Below, piece after piece: positions 1-11,400 of a stretch of DNA of 64,000 bases. Position numbers and translations under genes: made by a program. Location: assembly GCA_002482965.1 (NCBI GenBank), contig DLGZ01000053.1:61800-125799 (forward strand), read 5' to 3'. The notes below the pieces were generated by a model that worked only from the letters and a program-made list of their open reading frames with translations, was not told the origin of the DNA and searched no databases. Source of the stretch: Verrucomicrobiaceae bacterium UBA7681 (lineage in GTDB: Bacteria; Verrucomicrobiota; Verrucomicrobiia; Verrucomicrobiales; Verrucomicrobiaceae). How positions within the stretch are numbered: the first letter of the stretch is position 1; each line of letters begins with the position of its first letter.

Positions 1-1514
1 AGATCGGTGAGGCCGTCCTTGTTCCAATCGACGGCGACAGGTGTGGTGCGCCACTGGGTGAGCAGCGCCTTGCCTTCTGGGCGAAGCCAGCCGTAGGCGA
101 GTGTAGGCTGCGGGCCGTTCCATTCGACCTCGATGGGCTGTGCTGCGGCAAGCTGCGGCTTTTGGCGCGTGCCGATGTTTTTGTGCCACACGACTTTGCC
201 GAGGATGGAGTTCAGCAGGAGATCCGGCAGGCCGTCGCCATCCCAGTCGGCCACGGTCTGCGTGGTGTAGCCCCATTTGGCCTCGCAGGGGCCCTGGATG
301 GAACCATTTGGGCCGGCCATCGGTCGGATGACTTTGCCTGCGGCTTCGAGGCGCACGGGAGCGGCCCACTTTGGCTGCTCCACGCCTTTGCCGCTGAGAT
401 TTTCGATGAAGGCGATGTTGCCCGACGTGTTGCCGCAGATGATGTCGGTGTCGCCATCGCCGTCCCAGTCGAAGCCGACAGGCGTGGCGAGCGAGCCGAA
501 TTTCACCTGATCCGCCTCCTGCTGGAAGTAGCGCGGCGCGGCAAAGACGGGCGATTTGTTGTCGAACTTGCCGGTGTTTTCGATGAAGGCCACGCGGCCA
601 TCTTCGTCGCCGCAGATGAGATCGAGATCGCCGTCCTTGTCCCAGTCAATCGCGGTGGGCGTGATCATTTCGAGATCCATGGTGAGATAGCGGCCGGTGT
701 CGGCCTTCAGGCGCACGCTGAGTTCATACTTTGGCTTGGTGCGCGTGCCGGTATTTTGGAAATAGGTGAATCCGTCGAGGAATTCGCCACAGAGGAGGTC
801 GAGATCGCCATCGCCATCGAAGTCCGCGAAGTTCGGCGAAGGCCAGCCATAGGTTTCGACCGGGCGGTCAGTGGCCATGACTTTTTTCGGCTTGTCGTAG
901 GCGGGTTTGTCGTTCGTGCCGGTGTTGTGCAGCAGGTACACATAGCCGCGAAGGGGGCCGTTCATCCAGCGGCCATCTTCAGTGTAGGCATTGTCCCAGC
1001 CGTACTCGGTCCAGTCACCGACGCCGACGATGAGGTCGTTGTTGCCGTCACCATCGAAATCCACCATGCGCCACATGTCGGCGCGGATTTTGTTGGGGTG
1101 AACTTTCGCGTTCACCGGCAGCTTCTGCTCATGCTCCAGGCCGGTTTTGAGAAAGTCAGGATACTCCCTGCCGGGTGAAAGCACACGGGGCCGACCGTCC
1201 ACGTAGCTGACCTGCACATTCGACTTCCCGACGCTGATGCGTTTGGCGGGCTTGAACACGGGCATCTTGTTTTTCGCCGTGTCGCCGCTGGCGTTCTCGA
1301 AGAAATAAACGCCGTTGTAGGGCTTGTCAGGACAGTTCACGACAAGGTCGAGATCGCCATCGCCATCGAAGTCCATCGGCAGCGGCCAAGCCCATAGACC
1401 GACTCCAAGATCGACCACAAGGCCGGGGTTGTTGTACTTGAGCGGCGCGAGGCCGTCAGCGGCAAAGGCTTGACTGCAGAGGCAGGCAAGCAGGAGTGGT
1501 TCGAGGAGCTTCAT
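1..1514 (-). CDS. FG-GAP/VCBS repeat exported protein (partial, C-terminus beyond left edge)
   Basis: The frame is open from ATG at 1514 to the window edge, giving 504 visible residues with no stop. Residues 1-19 are a signal peptide ending in AFA-AD. I count seven calcium-loop motifs of the form D-x-D-x-D-G-x-x-D-L, near residues 48, 152, 231, 290, 349, 423 and 496 (for example DFDGDGDLDL and DWDKDGDLDL). These are typical of FG-GAP/VCBS repeats that fold into an integrin-like beta-propeller, usually extracellular and often glycan- or protein-binding. No catalytic domain is visible. It is the last gene visible in the 12072-to-1 same-strand run and starts 16 bp after the stop of the fucose-isomerase-like gene. 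The ligand is unknown. Confidence 0.85.
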   Translation of the reverse strand, partial: MKLLEPLLLACLCSQAFAADGLAPLKYNNPGLVVDLGVGLWAWPLPMDFDGDGDLDLVVNCPDKPYNGVYFFENASGDTAKNKMPVFKPAKRISVGKSNVQVSYVDGRPRVLSPGREYPDFLKTGLEHEQKLPVNAKVHPNKIRADMWRMVDFDGDGNNDLIVGVGDWTEYGWDNAYTEDGRWMNGPLRGYVYLLHNTGTNDKPAYDKPKKVMATDRPVETYGWPSPNFADFDGDGDLDLLCGEFLDGFTYFQNTGTRTKPKYELSVRLKADTGRYLTMDLEMITPTAIDWDKDGDLDLICGDEDGRVAFIENTGKFDNKSPVFAAPRYFQQEADQVKFGSLATPVGFDWDGDGDTDIICGNTSGNIAFIENLSGKGVEQPKWAAPVRLEAAGKVIRPMAGPNGSIQGPCEAKWGYTTQTVADWDGDGLPDLLLNSILGKVVWHKNIGTRQKPQLAAAQPIEVEWNGPQPTLAYGWLRPEGKALLTQWRTTPVAVDWNKDGLTD

Positions 1515-1530
1515 GGTTGGAAAAAAACAA

Positions 1531-3144
1531 TCAGCGCGACAGCGTGCCGCACACATTTACCTGCATGCCCAGAGCACGGGCCATTGCTGCCTTGGCAAAC
1601 ATGCAGTCGTCCGCCGCCTTGGCGTCATTGGCATAGGCGACCTGCATGTGATTGGCCTGATGCTTAGCCATGAGCTGGTCACGGCTCACGCCATAGGTCA
1701 CGGCGCTCATGATCGGCCACTGCGGTGTGGTGAGCTCCCAGCGGCGCTCAGTTTCCTCACGCGGGAGATCGACGACACAGCCGCGACCGATGTCCATGTG
1801 CAGCGTTTCATCCTGCACGTAGATACGTGACCAGACGATTTCGCCAGGCTTGGAAATTCCGCGCAGCGTGGAACCGCCGCTCGGGAAGTACATCGGCGGC
1901 TGACGGAAACCTTCGGCGCTCTTCCAGCCTTCAGCGAAATGGGCGGGCGGTGCCGCGCCGCTGATGAGGAAGACCCAGACGTAGTCCTTGCCGTATTTTT
2001 CGCCCCAGCGCACGTCGTGCAGCGTCGTTTCAATGGGCTGCTGCAGGGCGCGATGTACGCGCTGCGTGAGCATGCCGTCCAGGCCGGCACATTCATCGAC
2101 CTCATTGAAATGCAGCAGCGGCTGGCCTTCCAGCAGGGTGCGTTTGCGGTCACGGGACTTCACCGGCGGGCGGTCCGAATTGTTGAGCATGCCTTCGACG
2201 AGATCACTCGCTGGCAGCAGATCCTTCAAGCCCTGCTGATACTGGATGCCGATGGCGTCACAGCCGAAATCATCTGCGATGCGCAGCGCAGCGGCGTACA
2301 TCTTGCACTGCAGCCGCACCTGATCGCGTGTGAGCTGCGTGGCGTGATCGTCGCCGAGCTGGAAGGTCATGCCGTGCTTCACCATCCAGGTGTGGATGGC
2401 CAAGGCGTCCGAATCGGTCACCTGCATGGCCTCATGATACAGCGCCGACTGGCTCAGCCGCTCCTTGAACACACCGCAGGCATGCAGCGCATGGTCAGGA
2501 ATGATGGCATTGAACATGCCCATGCAGCCTTCATCGAAGATGCCCATGATCGCCTTTTCCGTGCGCAGTGTAGCGGCCAGCTCCTTGCCCAGAGCCGTTG
2601 ACTTGGCCGGCACCTTCACCTTCTCCAGCTTTTGCACGTGGCTGAGATCATGAGTGATGCTACCGGACTTGAGCCACTGCTTCAGCTTGGTCTTGAAAAA
2701 CGTGTCGGTGAAGTCCTCGCTCCACAGCGTCGAGTATTTCACGCCCGCCTTCGTGAGCGAGCCGTTCAGATTAAGCATGCCCACCAGCCCCGGCCACTGG
2801 CCGCTCCAGTTGGCCACGGTCAAAATTGGACCGCGATGCGTGGTCAAACCGGCCAGCACATGATGCGAGTACTGCCACACCGCCTCCGCCACGATCAGCG
2901 GCAGTTCGGGGTCGATGCCGCGAAACACCTCGATGCCCATCCGCTGCGAGTCGATGAAACCGTGCTTCTTCGAGGTGTCCAAAGCATGCGCACGTTTGAC
3001 CTCCCAGCCCTCCGCTTTCAGTGCGGCACCCAGCGCCTCTTCCATGGCTGCCTGGGCCGCCCAGCAGGTTTGGTTGGCAGAAAGGCGCAGGTCACCGCTG
3101 GCCACAAGCTGAACGATTTTGGATTTGGATGGCATAAACCACAT
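1531..3144 (-). CDS. L-fucose isomerase-like protein
   Basis: This 537-residue cytoplasmic protein (no signal peptide) resembles the fucose/arabinose isomerase-like superfamily found in many Planctomycetes and Verrucomicrobia. That family has an N-terminal Rossmann-like half (VASGDLRLS; VANWSGQWPGLVGML around residues 110-125) and a C-terminal half with acidic and histidine metal ligands. FDEGCMGMF near residue 203 and HFNEVDE near residue 344 are candidate ligand sites, by inference. Known members interconvert aldoses and ketoses with Mn2+, but several close relatives have no tested activity. An internal ATG at 3135 (MPSKSK) is an equally good start. Lying between a glycosidase and an FG-GAP protein, it may process deoxysugars or pentoses released outside the cell. 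Confidence 0.7.
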   Translation of the reverse strand: MWFMPSKSKIVQLVASGDLRLSANQTCWAAQAAMEEALGAALKAEGWEVKRAHALDTSKKHGFIDSQRMGIEVFRGIDPELPLIVAEAVWQYSHHVLAGLTTHRGPILTVANWSGQWPGLVGMLNLNGSLTKAGVKYSTLWSEDFTDTFFKTKLKQWLKSGSITHDLSHVQKLEKVKVPAKSTALGKELAATLRTEKAIMGIFDEGCMGMFNAIIPDHALHACGVFKERLSQSALYHEAMQVTDSDALAIHTWMVKHGMTFQLGDDHATQLTRDQVRLQCKMYAAALRIADDFGCDAIGIQYQQGLKDLLPASDLVEGMLNNSDRPPVKSRDRKRTLLEGQPLLHFNEVDECAGLDGMLTQRVHRALQQPIETTLHDVRWGEKYGKDYVWVFLISGAAPPAHFAEGWKSAEGFRQPPMYFPSGGSTLRGISKPGEIVWSRIYVQDETLHMDIGRGCVVDLPREETERRWELTTPQWPIMSAVTYGVSRDQLMAKHQANHMQVAYANDAKAADDCMFAKAAMARALGMQVNVCGTLSR

Positions 3145-3240
3145 CTTAGCAAGGAGACTTGCAGATCACCAGCATAACTGACAACTGGAGCCAGATGAGC
3201 ATCCTTGGCACCTGAATGACCATCCTTGATCTACCCCACC

Positions 3241-5355
3241 CTATTTGGCCTCCACGCGGAAGCGAGGGTCATCCCAAGCCAACGGGGGGCGCTTGCCCAG
3301 CAGGAGGTCATAGATAGTGTGGTTCGTCTTCATCATTTCGGCCAGCATGTCCTTCCACGGCCGGTCCGCTACGCTGACGAGACCGGTGTTGTAGCTCTCG
3401 CCGTTGTATTTGCTGAACCATCGACCTGTCGTGGCCTGATCTATGAGGGTGAACCATTCAATGCCAATGACAAAGCCAAGGGCGGCGCTCTGCTCGACGT
3501 AGTTGCGATAGGCCAGTCCGCGCTCCTGCTGGCTGCTGACTTCACGCCCGCCCACCAGCCCGCTGTCCTTGGGCGAGGCCCAGAAGAATTCGCTGAGCAT
3601 CATCGGCTTGTTGCCGGTCCATTCGTGGAAGCGCTTCAGCGCCGCTGTATCGACGCCGAAGGTGTAGTAGTTGTAGGATACAACATCGAGATGCCTGCCC
3701 ATGATGCGGCAGAGTTGCTCGTCATTCATGGTCACGGGCTGAAGGCGGCTGCCAAGGAGCATGTGGTTCTTGTCGTGCTGGCGGAACAGCTTCTCGATCT
3801 GCGCGAAGTAGGTTTCCATGAACGCACCGACATATGCTTTCATATCTGCTTTGGCTGAGTCCGTTGTCACTGCGAGCCCGACGTCGATCAATTCGTCAAA
3901 TGACGTGGCAGTGGCCTGCCAGGCGGTGTTGAAGACGGCGATAGAATGGTATTTATCCTTCAGCACTGCCACCAAACGCTGCTTGCAGGCTTGCTTGCCG
4001 GTGAGGGAGGGAACGACACGTGAGATTTCATCGTAACGCGGCTCATTCACGATGAAGTAGCCGATGAGCAGCGGATCGTTTGCGCGCGCTGGCAGCTCAC
4101 GCGCGAGGTTTTCGGCGATCTTTTGCGCGGTGGCTGCATCATACGGATCCCACACTTCATGCACGCCGGGGATGCGGGGAACGCCTTCCCAGGCGTTGAT
4201 CGGCAGGCTGGTCACATACGGGAAATCGGCCTGCACATGCGCCCGCTCCGGCGTGGGACTGAAAGCGCCGATGGAGTTGAAGCCCCATTTGCGCACCCGC
4301 TCGATCATGCGCGTGGCGTGCGTTTCATAGTCATAGGGAGCGCCGAATTTGCGGATCACGTTCGCGAGGTAGAACGAGAAATGCGCATCGCCATCACCGG
4401 GACGGAAGGCGCTGGCAAACTCGCTCTCCGCCTTCGGCAGCCATTCGTAGATACCCTCACGACCTATGACGTAGGTGTAGTCGTCACTTGGTGCGAAACC
4501 GCATATGCCGAGGTGGAAGAACGCGTTCCCATCCGGATCAATGAGCCACGACTTGTCCTGCTTTTGCTCCACATGGAAAAAGCCGGTCTTCTTCAATCCC
4601 AGCGCTTCACCGCTGCCGGGCTGACCACCGAAACGATCCAGCTTCGGCGTTTCGATGCTGGCGTAGTAAGCCTTGTCCGCTTCCACATCGGCCTTGAGGT
4701 CGTCCAGGCTCTTCAGCTTGTTCGGAAACGAGTCTTTGAGGCTCTGACCGAAGGGATCGATCAACTTCGCGACTGCGGCGAGATTGGAGGTGATACGAAT
4801 TTTCGCTGTTGGCTGGTCAGCATTGTAGGGCACTAGGAAGGACCAATTGTAGATCGCCCAGTTCCACTCGCGGTTGTCCGTGAGCTGCTGGAAGGCGTAG
4901 TCCGGCGTGGTGAAGCTCAGGCTCTGGCCCTGCGCGTTCTTTAGCAGGAAACTTGTGCTGCTCAGGCTCGCGAACTGCGGGGGCGAGGACTTTTCCGCCG
5001 GGAACGTTCCCTCCTTCTCTGCAATCTTCCATTCTCCGCCTTTGGCGAAGCCGATGTCGATGAGCACAGACATCTTCCATGACTTCACACCTGCAGGAAC
5101 GCTTTTGAAAGTGAGATCGATCTCATCCTTGCTGATGGCAACCGTGCACTCCGCCCCGCCCTCATAGCGCACCGTCGCATTCGGCCCCGCTGCTTTGACC
5201 TCGATCTGTTTTTGGACCGGTTCAAACTCGGGGTAGGTCAGTGTGAAACTGCCGAGGCTCCCAGCGGAGACTTCGATGCCCTCATTGGTCGTTTTGAGTT
5301 CGGCAGCGCTGGAAAATGCGACGAAGAAGGCAAGGATTGGCAGGGTGCGGAGCAT
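3241..5355 (-). CDS. Secreted agarase-like glycoside hydrolase (clan GH-A, GH50/GH42-like)
   Basis: I chose ATG at 5355 (704 aa) because it begins a clear signal peptide (MLRTLPILAFFVAFSSAAE); the frame extends 13 codons further upstream without coding character. A beta-sandwich region of about 240 residues precedes a TIM barrel that opens with WLIDPDGNAFFHLGICG, the entry typical of beta-agarase-like enzymes. YFIVNEP puts the probable acid/base Glu at residue 438 and MLSEFFW the probable nucleophile Glu at 589, the clan GH-A arrangement. Polysaccharide hydrolysis outside the cytoplasm is therefore likely, but agar is not proven as substrate. The gene lies 48 bp downstream of the giant PEP-CTERM gene and upstream of the isomerase-like gene, so it is probably co-transcribed with them. 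Confidence 0.72.
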   Translation of the reverse strand: MLRTLPILAFFVAFSSAAELKTTNEGIEVSAGSLGSFTLTYPEFEPVQKQIEVKAAGPNATVRYEGGAECTVAISKDEIDLTFKSVPAGVKSWKMSVLIDIGFAKGGEWKIAEKEGTFPAEKSSPPQFASLSSTSFLLKNAQGQSLSFTTPDYAFQQLTDNREWNWAIYNWSFLVPYNADQPTAKIRITSNLAAVAKLIDPFGQSLKDSFPNKLKSLDDLKADVEADKAYYASIETPKLDRFGGQPGSGEALGLKKTGFFHVEQKQDKSWLIDPDGNAFFHLGICGFAPSDDYTYVIGREGIYEWLPKAESEFASAFRPGDGDAHFSFYLANVIRKFGAPYDYETHATRMIERVRKWGFNSIGAFSPTPERAHVQADFPYVTSLPINAWEGVPRIPGVHEVWDPYDAATAQKIAENLARELPARANDPLLIGYFIVNEPRYDEISRVVPSLTGKQACKQRLVAVLKDKYHSIAVFNTAWQATATSFDELIDVGLAVTTDSAKADMKAYVGAFMETYFAQIEKLFRQHDKNHMLLGSRLQPVTMNDEQLCRIMGRHLDVVSYNYYTFGVDTAALKRFHEWTGNKPMMLSEFFWASPKDSGLVGGREVSSQQERGLAYRNYVEQSAALGFVIGIEWFTLIDQATTGRWFSKYNGESYNTGLVSVADRPWKDMLAEMMKTNHTIYDLLLGKRPPLAWDDPRFRVEAK

Positions 5356-5403
5356 GTACGAGTGTGGCGGAAACAGGCCGCCGCGCAACGCCACACCTTC
5401 AAT

Positions 5404-8400
5404 TCATCGACGGCGACGGAAACAAGCCAGCAGGGTTCCGAGCAAGAGGAACATGGCACGCCCGGGCTCAGGAACGACGACAATGACACCGCTGGTGGTG
5501 AAGCGGCTGATGTCCCAGACCAGGCCGCCGGTGAGTTCTGGCAGGTCGAACTGCGAAAGATCATCGCCAGCGCCGGTGCGGAAATTTGTGCCGACAGCGA
5601 AGCCGCTGAAATCGGTGGTCACCAGTTCATTCCAGTCGAGCAGATTGAAGACCTGACCTGCCTGGGCAGTAAATTGATCCGGAAGCACCTGCACATTGCC
5701 GCTGAAGGTGAGCGTGGTCCCGGCGGCACCGCCAAACGTGAGCAGATCATGCTGGCCCGTGCCAACGCCACCAAAGGCATCCACATAGGCGTTGTACCCG
5801 TCGCTGCCGATTGTGTTGCCGCCGAAGCTTGAATCGATGCCCCCTTGATTGTTCGCTGTCGTGATGTCGAGGATCACATGCGAGCCGCCCTGCACCTCAA
5901 AGACGGCCTGGCCGGAGGATTGAAAGGTGAGGGTGCCAAGATCTCCCGCCGCCGTGCCGTTTCCGGCCTGCAGTGTGGCATTGCTCTCAAGCGTGAAACT
6001 GCTTCCCCGAACCACACCGCTGCCCATGAGCGTGGCACCGTCTGCGACTGTGACAGCGCCGGTGCCGGTGGTGCCCGTCGCGCTGACGAGCAGCGCGCCT
6101 TCATTCACCTGAGTGGCTCCGCCGTAAGTGTTCACTGCGGTGAATTCGAGAGTGCCGGTGCCTTCCTTGACGACTGACCCCGTGCCGCTGAGTTGACCGG
6201 TGAGGCGGGCATCGACGTTGGTGCTGCTGGCCCCATCGGCGACCTCGATGATGCGATCACGCGAGCCGAGGTTGATGGCGTTTTGGAACTCGACGGTATT
6301 GGTCGAATAGACTGAGCCGAACATCAGGCTGTAGTTGTTGTCGCCACCAGGGCCGCTGAGGAAATTTGATGCTCCCCAAGTCAGCGCCGTCGGGGCGGCC
6401 GTGCCGCCGAGTGCCACGACGCGATCGGCACCATACGCGCTGAAGCCGCCATTGCCCACGAGGGCCACCTGCCCTGCCGCCGTGCCGAGTGCACGGGTGA
6501 AAGCGCCGTCCGCTGTATCGTTCAAGTCCGCGCCGATTTCGAACACGCCACCGCCGTAGATGCGAAGGGCATTGGTGTTGTAATCGCGGGCGGCTCCCTG
6601 CATGCGGAAGACACCGCCAGTGACATAGAGATCGGCGGGGTTGGCGGTCTGGCTGTAAGTGGTGAGACCGGTGCCGGCAATGATCACGGTCTGAGTGGCC
6701 AAGCTGATGTCCAACGCCAAGGTGCCAGTGCTGTAATTGGTGAAGTAAATGGCACCGCCCGTGACGGCACCTGTGCTTGCGGTGATGGTGGCATTGTGGG
6801 TTCCTGTGGCCAGAATGCCGCGACCATAGGTTCCAACGTTGATATTGTTGGCCCCCATGTCGAGCGTCACATTGCCCACGGTGGTGTCGAGTTGGATGGT
6901 ATTGAAAGTGAGGCTGGCAGTGCGGGTCACATTTCCCGAGATGAGGAAGTTCGTGGTGCTGGACGAATTGCTCACCGTGAGCGCGGTGGCTGCGGTGTAA
7001 CGCACGATTTCATTGCTGCCGTTTTGGGTGGCGAACCCCAGACCGGAGTCATCCTGCACATAAAGGGTGGCACGATTGCTGTTGGTGCCCATCAAAATGC
7101 CGTTGATGACGGCCGCGTTCGTGAGGGAACTGGCCACCAGGGTGCCACCGCCGGTGACATCGAGAAGGAAGGGTGTGTATCCTTCGGCTACGAAAGCACT
7201 GGTGGTGATGGTGGCACCGTTTTCGATGCGCAGCACACCGGTGGTGAAGCCAGCAGTCTGCACCTGGGTGATGGCGCCGATGGTGGCCGTGGTGGCGTTG
7301 GCAATCACGAGCGTGCCGCCGTTCATCTTGATGGTGGAGGTGGCGCTGAGCGGCACCCCTGTGCTGTAGTCCGCCACCAGGGTCCCGTTGCTGATGGTGG
7401 TGTCGCCGGTGTAGCTACTGGTACCTGTGAGAGTCAGGGTGCCGGTGCCTATCTTGGCAAGGGCCACGGTGCCAAGCGCCGCGCCGCCGGTGTTGTCCAC
7501 GATCAGGCCTGCATAAGTGCTGGAGGCATGGTTCACGCCGACTGTCAGCGTGCGAACGGCACTGGTGGCACTTTCGTTGGCGATGATGCCGGAGACCACG
7601 CCTGCGGCCCCGTTGAGCGCGTTCACGGTGATGCTGGTGTTGTTCAGATCGAGCTTGCCGCCCGCCAGCGCGCCGCCATTGACCGTGAGATTTCCATTGG
7701 CGAGCGCATTTGAATTAGCCACCTGCAGCACACCTTCGTTCACGGTGATGCCACCCGTGAAAGTGTTGGCCTGCGACAGAGTGGTGGTGCCAGCACCGGT
7801 CTTCACGACGGCCAGATTGCCGGTGATGATGCCCGTGTAGTTAGCGGCACCCGTTTCATTGATGGTGAGGGTGGACAGCTTGCGACTGCTGTTCTTCAGC
7901 TCCGCGTTGGTCCCGGTGACACCATCATTCCGCAAGCTACCGATGGTCTGGTTGAAGCCTCTCATGTCCACCCCCGCATATTCGTTGTTGTTGGAGTTGG
8001 TGAAGTGAATATCGAGCACCGTGGTTGTCGGCAGGGTGTTGTCCGCACCGAGGTAAACCGTGCCACGCACGATCTCAGTCTGGCCGCCCCAGTCATTGCC
8101 GGTGCCGGAGAGGATCACGCCGCCAGTGCCTGTGTACTCACCACTGAGGCGAAGGGCGAACGTATTGACACCATCGGTGATGTTCCCGCTGATGGTCAGC
8201 ATGCCGCCTTCCTGCACACCAATGCGTGCCAGATCCGCCCCGAGAATGACATTGCCCGCCCATTCGGCGGTGGCGTTCAAGCCGGCCTGCAAGCCACCGC
8301 GATTCACCTGAGTGCTGCCGTCCCCGGTGGTACCAGTGGTGCTGGAAACGGTGATTGTTTCGCCTGTGACGACGACGCCGTTCGCCAGCTCCACCTGAGA

Positions 8401-11400
8401 GTTCCCGGTGACCACGGTACCGCCGGTGGTCGATCCCAATGCTGTGTTGCTCAGTACGCGCAGAATGCCGCCATTGACGGTGGTGACGCCAGTGTAGGTG
8501 TTGTTACCGCTCAGTTCCAGAACGCTGGTGCTGGTCTTGGTCAGGGTGCCGGTGGAACTCACCACGCCGCTGAGGGTGAGCGTGTTCACACCGCCGACCG
8601 TGGTGCCACCTGAGAGCACGACATTATTGCTGACCGCACGCGCCGCGCCATCCGCCAGCAGGCTGCCACCGCTCACGGTCAGCACCCCGGATCCCAAGGC
8701 CAGATTGTTGCCGATGCCAAGCGTGCCACCGGTCACCGTCACACCGCCGTCAAAGGTGTTGGCCTGGCTCAGAGTCAAGGTGCCGCTGCCGGACTTGGCG
8801 AGACCCGCTGGCGAGCCGGTCACGCTGTTGCTGATCACACCGGAAAGAGTGGCGGTGTTCGCATCCACCCGGATGCTGCGGTTTGTACCGTTGAGATCGA
8901 GGCCGTTCACAAAATTCAGCGCCGCAGTGGCGGTGGAGGCGTTCAGCACCAGAGTGGAGAGATCAAAGTTGGCCCCACCCCATTGCAGGGTCGCGCCACT
9001 GCCGCCGAGATTCACCGTCACTGCAGTTCCCGCCGCGCTGAACCCCGCCGCGCTCCCCGTCAGACGCACAGTACCCACCGCCGTGCCGAGTGCACGGCTA
9101 AACGTGGCGGCGGTGGACTCAAATACCCCGCCATTCAGCAGCAGGGCGGATCCCGTGGGCAGGCCCGTGCCATCCGCCGCACGCAGCACGCCTTCACTCA
9201 CGCGGGTGATGCCGGTGTAGGTGTTGGCACCACTCAAGATCAGCAAGCCAGCGCCGCTTTTGCCAAAGCCGGTGGCGCTGGTATTATCGGCAATGGCGGA
9301 TGCGATCTGCAAGGTGCCTGCGGTGTTGTACTGGCTCACCGTTAGTTCTCCGCCCGCAGTACCACGAATGCTGCCACCTGTGATGAGCGAGGCGCCGCTT
9401 CCTGCATTGGCGGTCATCAAAATGACATCCGAATCAATCGTGTGCGTACCAGCCAAAGTCACGGTGAAAGGCCCGGCGGTGTTGAACCGCAATGCCGCGA
9501 TGTTGGTGGCGCTGTAGGCCACCGGATTGCTGCCAGTGACATCCATCGCCCCGCCCGTCGTCCAGGTATTCGTACCGGTGGGAATCCAACCACTGAACGC
9601 CGTCAGCACCCCCGACTGCGCCGCGACCAAATCGGTACCATTGAGCGTGGCGCCCACCAGCAGGCCACCTGTCACATTCCCGGCCCCGGTTGGCGCATTG
9701 GTGAAGACAATGCTGCCGCCCACGACAGGATTTTGCACAAAGTTCACCGTGCCGCCGGTACGCACATAGGGGCTGGCGCCGGTGATGGTCAGTGTCGCCG
9801 TGGTGCTGGCCGCAGCGGTGACATTCACCGTGTTCGCACCGCCGGAGATCGTGAGACTGGCAAGACTTTGAGTGTGCGAGCCCGCTGCTGCGGACATCAG
9901 GGTGAAGGTGCCGCCGCCTGTGGCATCACCGAGGGTGAGTGTCGCAGCTGTGTTGATGCGGTTGGCCACGCCGTTGTTGTTCGCAGTGGTCGGACTACCG
10001 TCCTGGAAAATGCCGCCGCGGTTCACGATGAGGGCCGTCGTGTTGGTCAGAGCTCCGGCTGTGCCCGCCACACTGAAAGTGCCCCCACTCGTGGTGGTGG
10101 TGCCGGAATAGCTGTTCGCCGCAGTCACAAACAGTAGCCCGCCGCCGGTCTTTACCAAACTGCCGCCCGAACCGCTGACGATCACCCCGAGAGAGGTTGT
10201 GCCATTGAGCACGTTGAACGTGCGCGTGGCTGCGCCGATTTCGAGCAACGGCTGCACGCTGGTGGTCGCGTTGGTGCTGATGTTGTTTGTTCCCGTGCCG
10301 ATGAAATCACCGTTCAAGTACAGGATCACACCCGCATCTCCCACATTCATCGTGATGGTGCGCCCGGCCATGAGCAGTCCGCCAGCACCAATGGTCAGCG
10401 AAGTACGTGGATTGGCCGCGCCGTTGGTGCCGCCGATCAAAATGTCAGCCCCGGTGAGGATGGCGCTGCCGACATTCCAGCTCGCCGGACTGGCGTTGCT
10501 GTTGATGGTGAACAGGCTTCCCCCCGCCAGTGTGAGCGCACCGGAGATGGTATAATGCCCCGTGTTGCTGCCGGACATGCCACCGGAGTTCTGCGTGTAG
10601 AATGCGATCGTTTCATCCGTGAACAACCCTGTGATCGTCCCGCCGTTCAGCGTGATGCCTGCTGTATCTGCGATCTGGTTGCTGGTGCTGAGCTGCAAGG
10701 TGCCACCGGTGTTGACGATGATATTGCCCACCACTGAGGTGATGCCCGCCGTTTTGTTGAGCCGTAAAGTGCCCGCATTGATGGTGGTGTCGCCGGTGTA
10801 GGTGTTTGCCTCGGCACCGTTAAACGTCAGCGTTCCTGCGCCGTTTTTGATCAAGGATGCCGTCGTCGCAGCGCCATTGTAAATGATAGGGGCGATGCTC
10901 AGATCCGCACCGCCGCCAGCCACGGTGAACGTCCGGCTCACCACTCCAGTGGTGCCGCTCAGGCTGACATACGGCAGCAGGTCGGTGCCGGACTCCCGCG
11001 TGATCGATGAGGCGGTGGTGCCACTCGTGGTGACATCTCCATTCAAGACCAGCTCACTGCCGCTACTCCCAGTGCTCATACGAATGCTGCTGCCGTCCAG
11101 TGCCAAACCGCCTGCACCGATGGTCAGGGTGGTGCGGTTGGCCAAGCTGCCGCCATTCCCGAAAATCGTGAAACCATTCGCCACAGCCGTAGATGATGCA
11201 GCACCATTCATACCCACGAGGCTGAGGCTGCCGAAGTTCAGCAAGGAACCGCTGTTGCCCACGAACACCTTGTTTTCACCGGCTGCAAAACTCACCGCGC
11301 CGATGTTCCAGACACTGCTTGCTCCCGCATTGAAAGTACCGCCCGTGATGGTCAATGACGCCAGAGTCTGACGCAGGTTGCTGCCAATGTCTGCATTCGG

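Noticed and set aside
162..1178. 338-residue open frame on the plus strand
   Set aside because: It is antisense to the FG-GAP protein, whose calcium-loop motifs and signal peptide are unmistakable. The reverse frame is long only because GAY/GGY-rich codons give few stops on the other strand.
6796..7713. 305-residue His/Gly-rich frame on the plus strand within the giant repeat gene
   Set aside because: Antisense to Thr/Gly/Asn repeats of the PEP-CTERM protein; similar spurious frames recur all along that gene.
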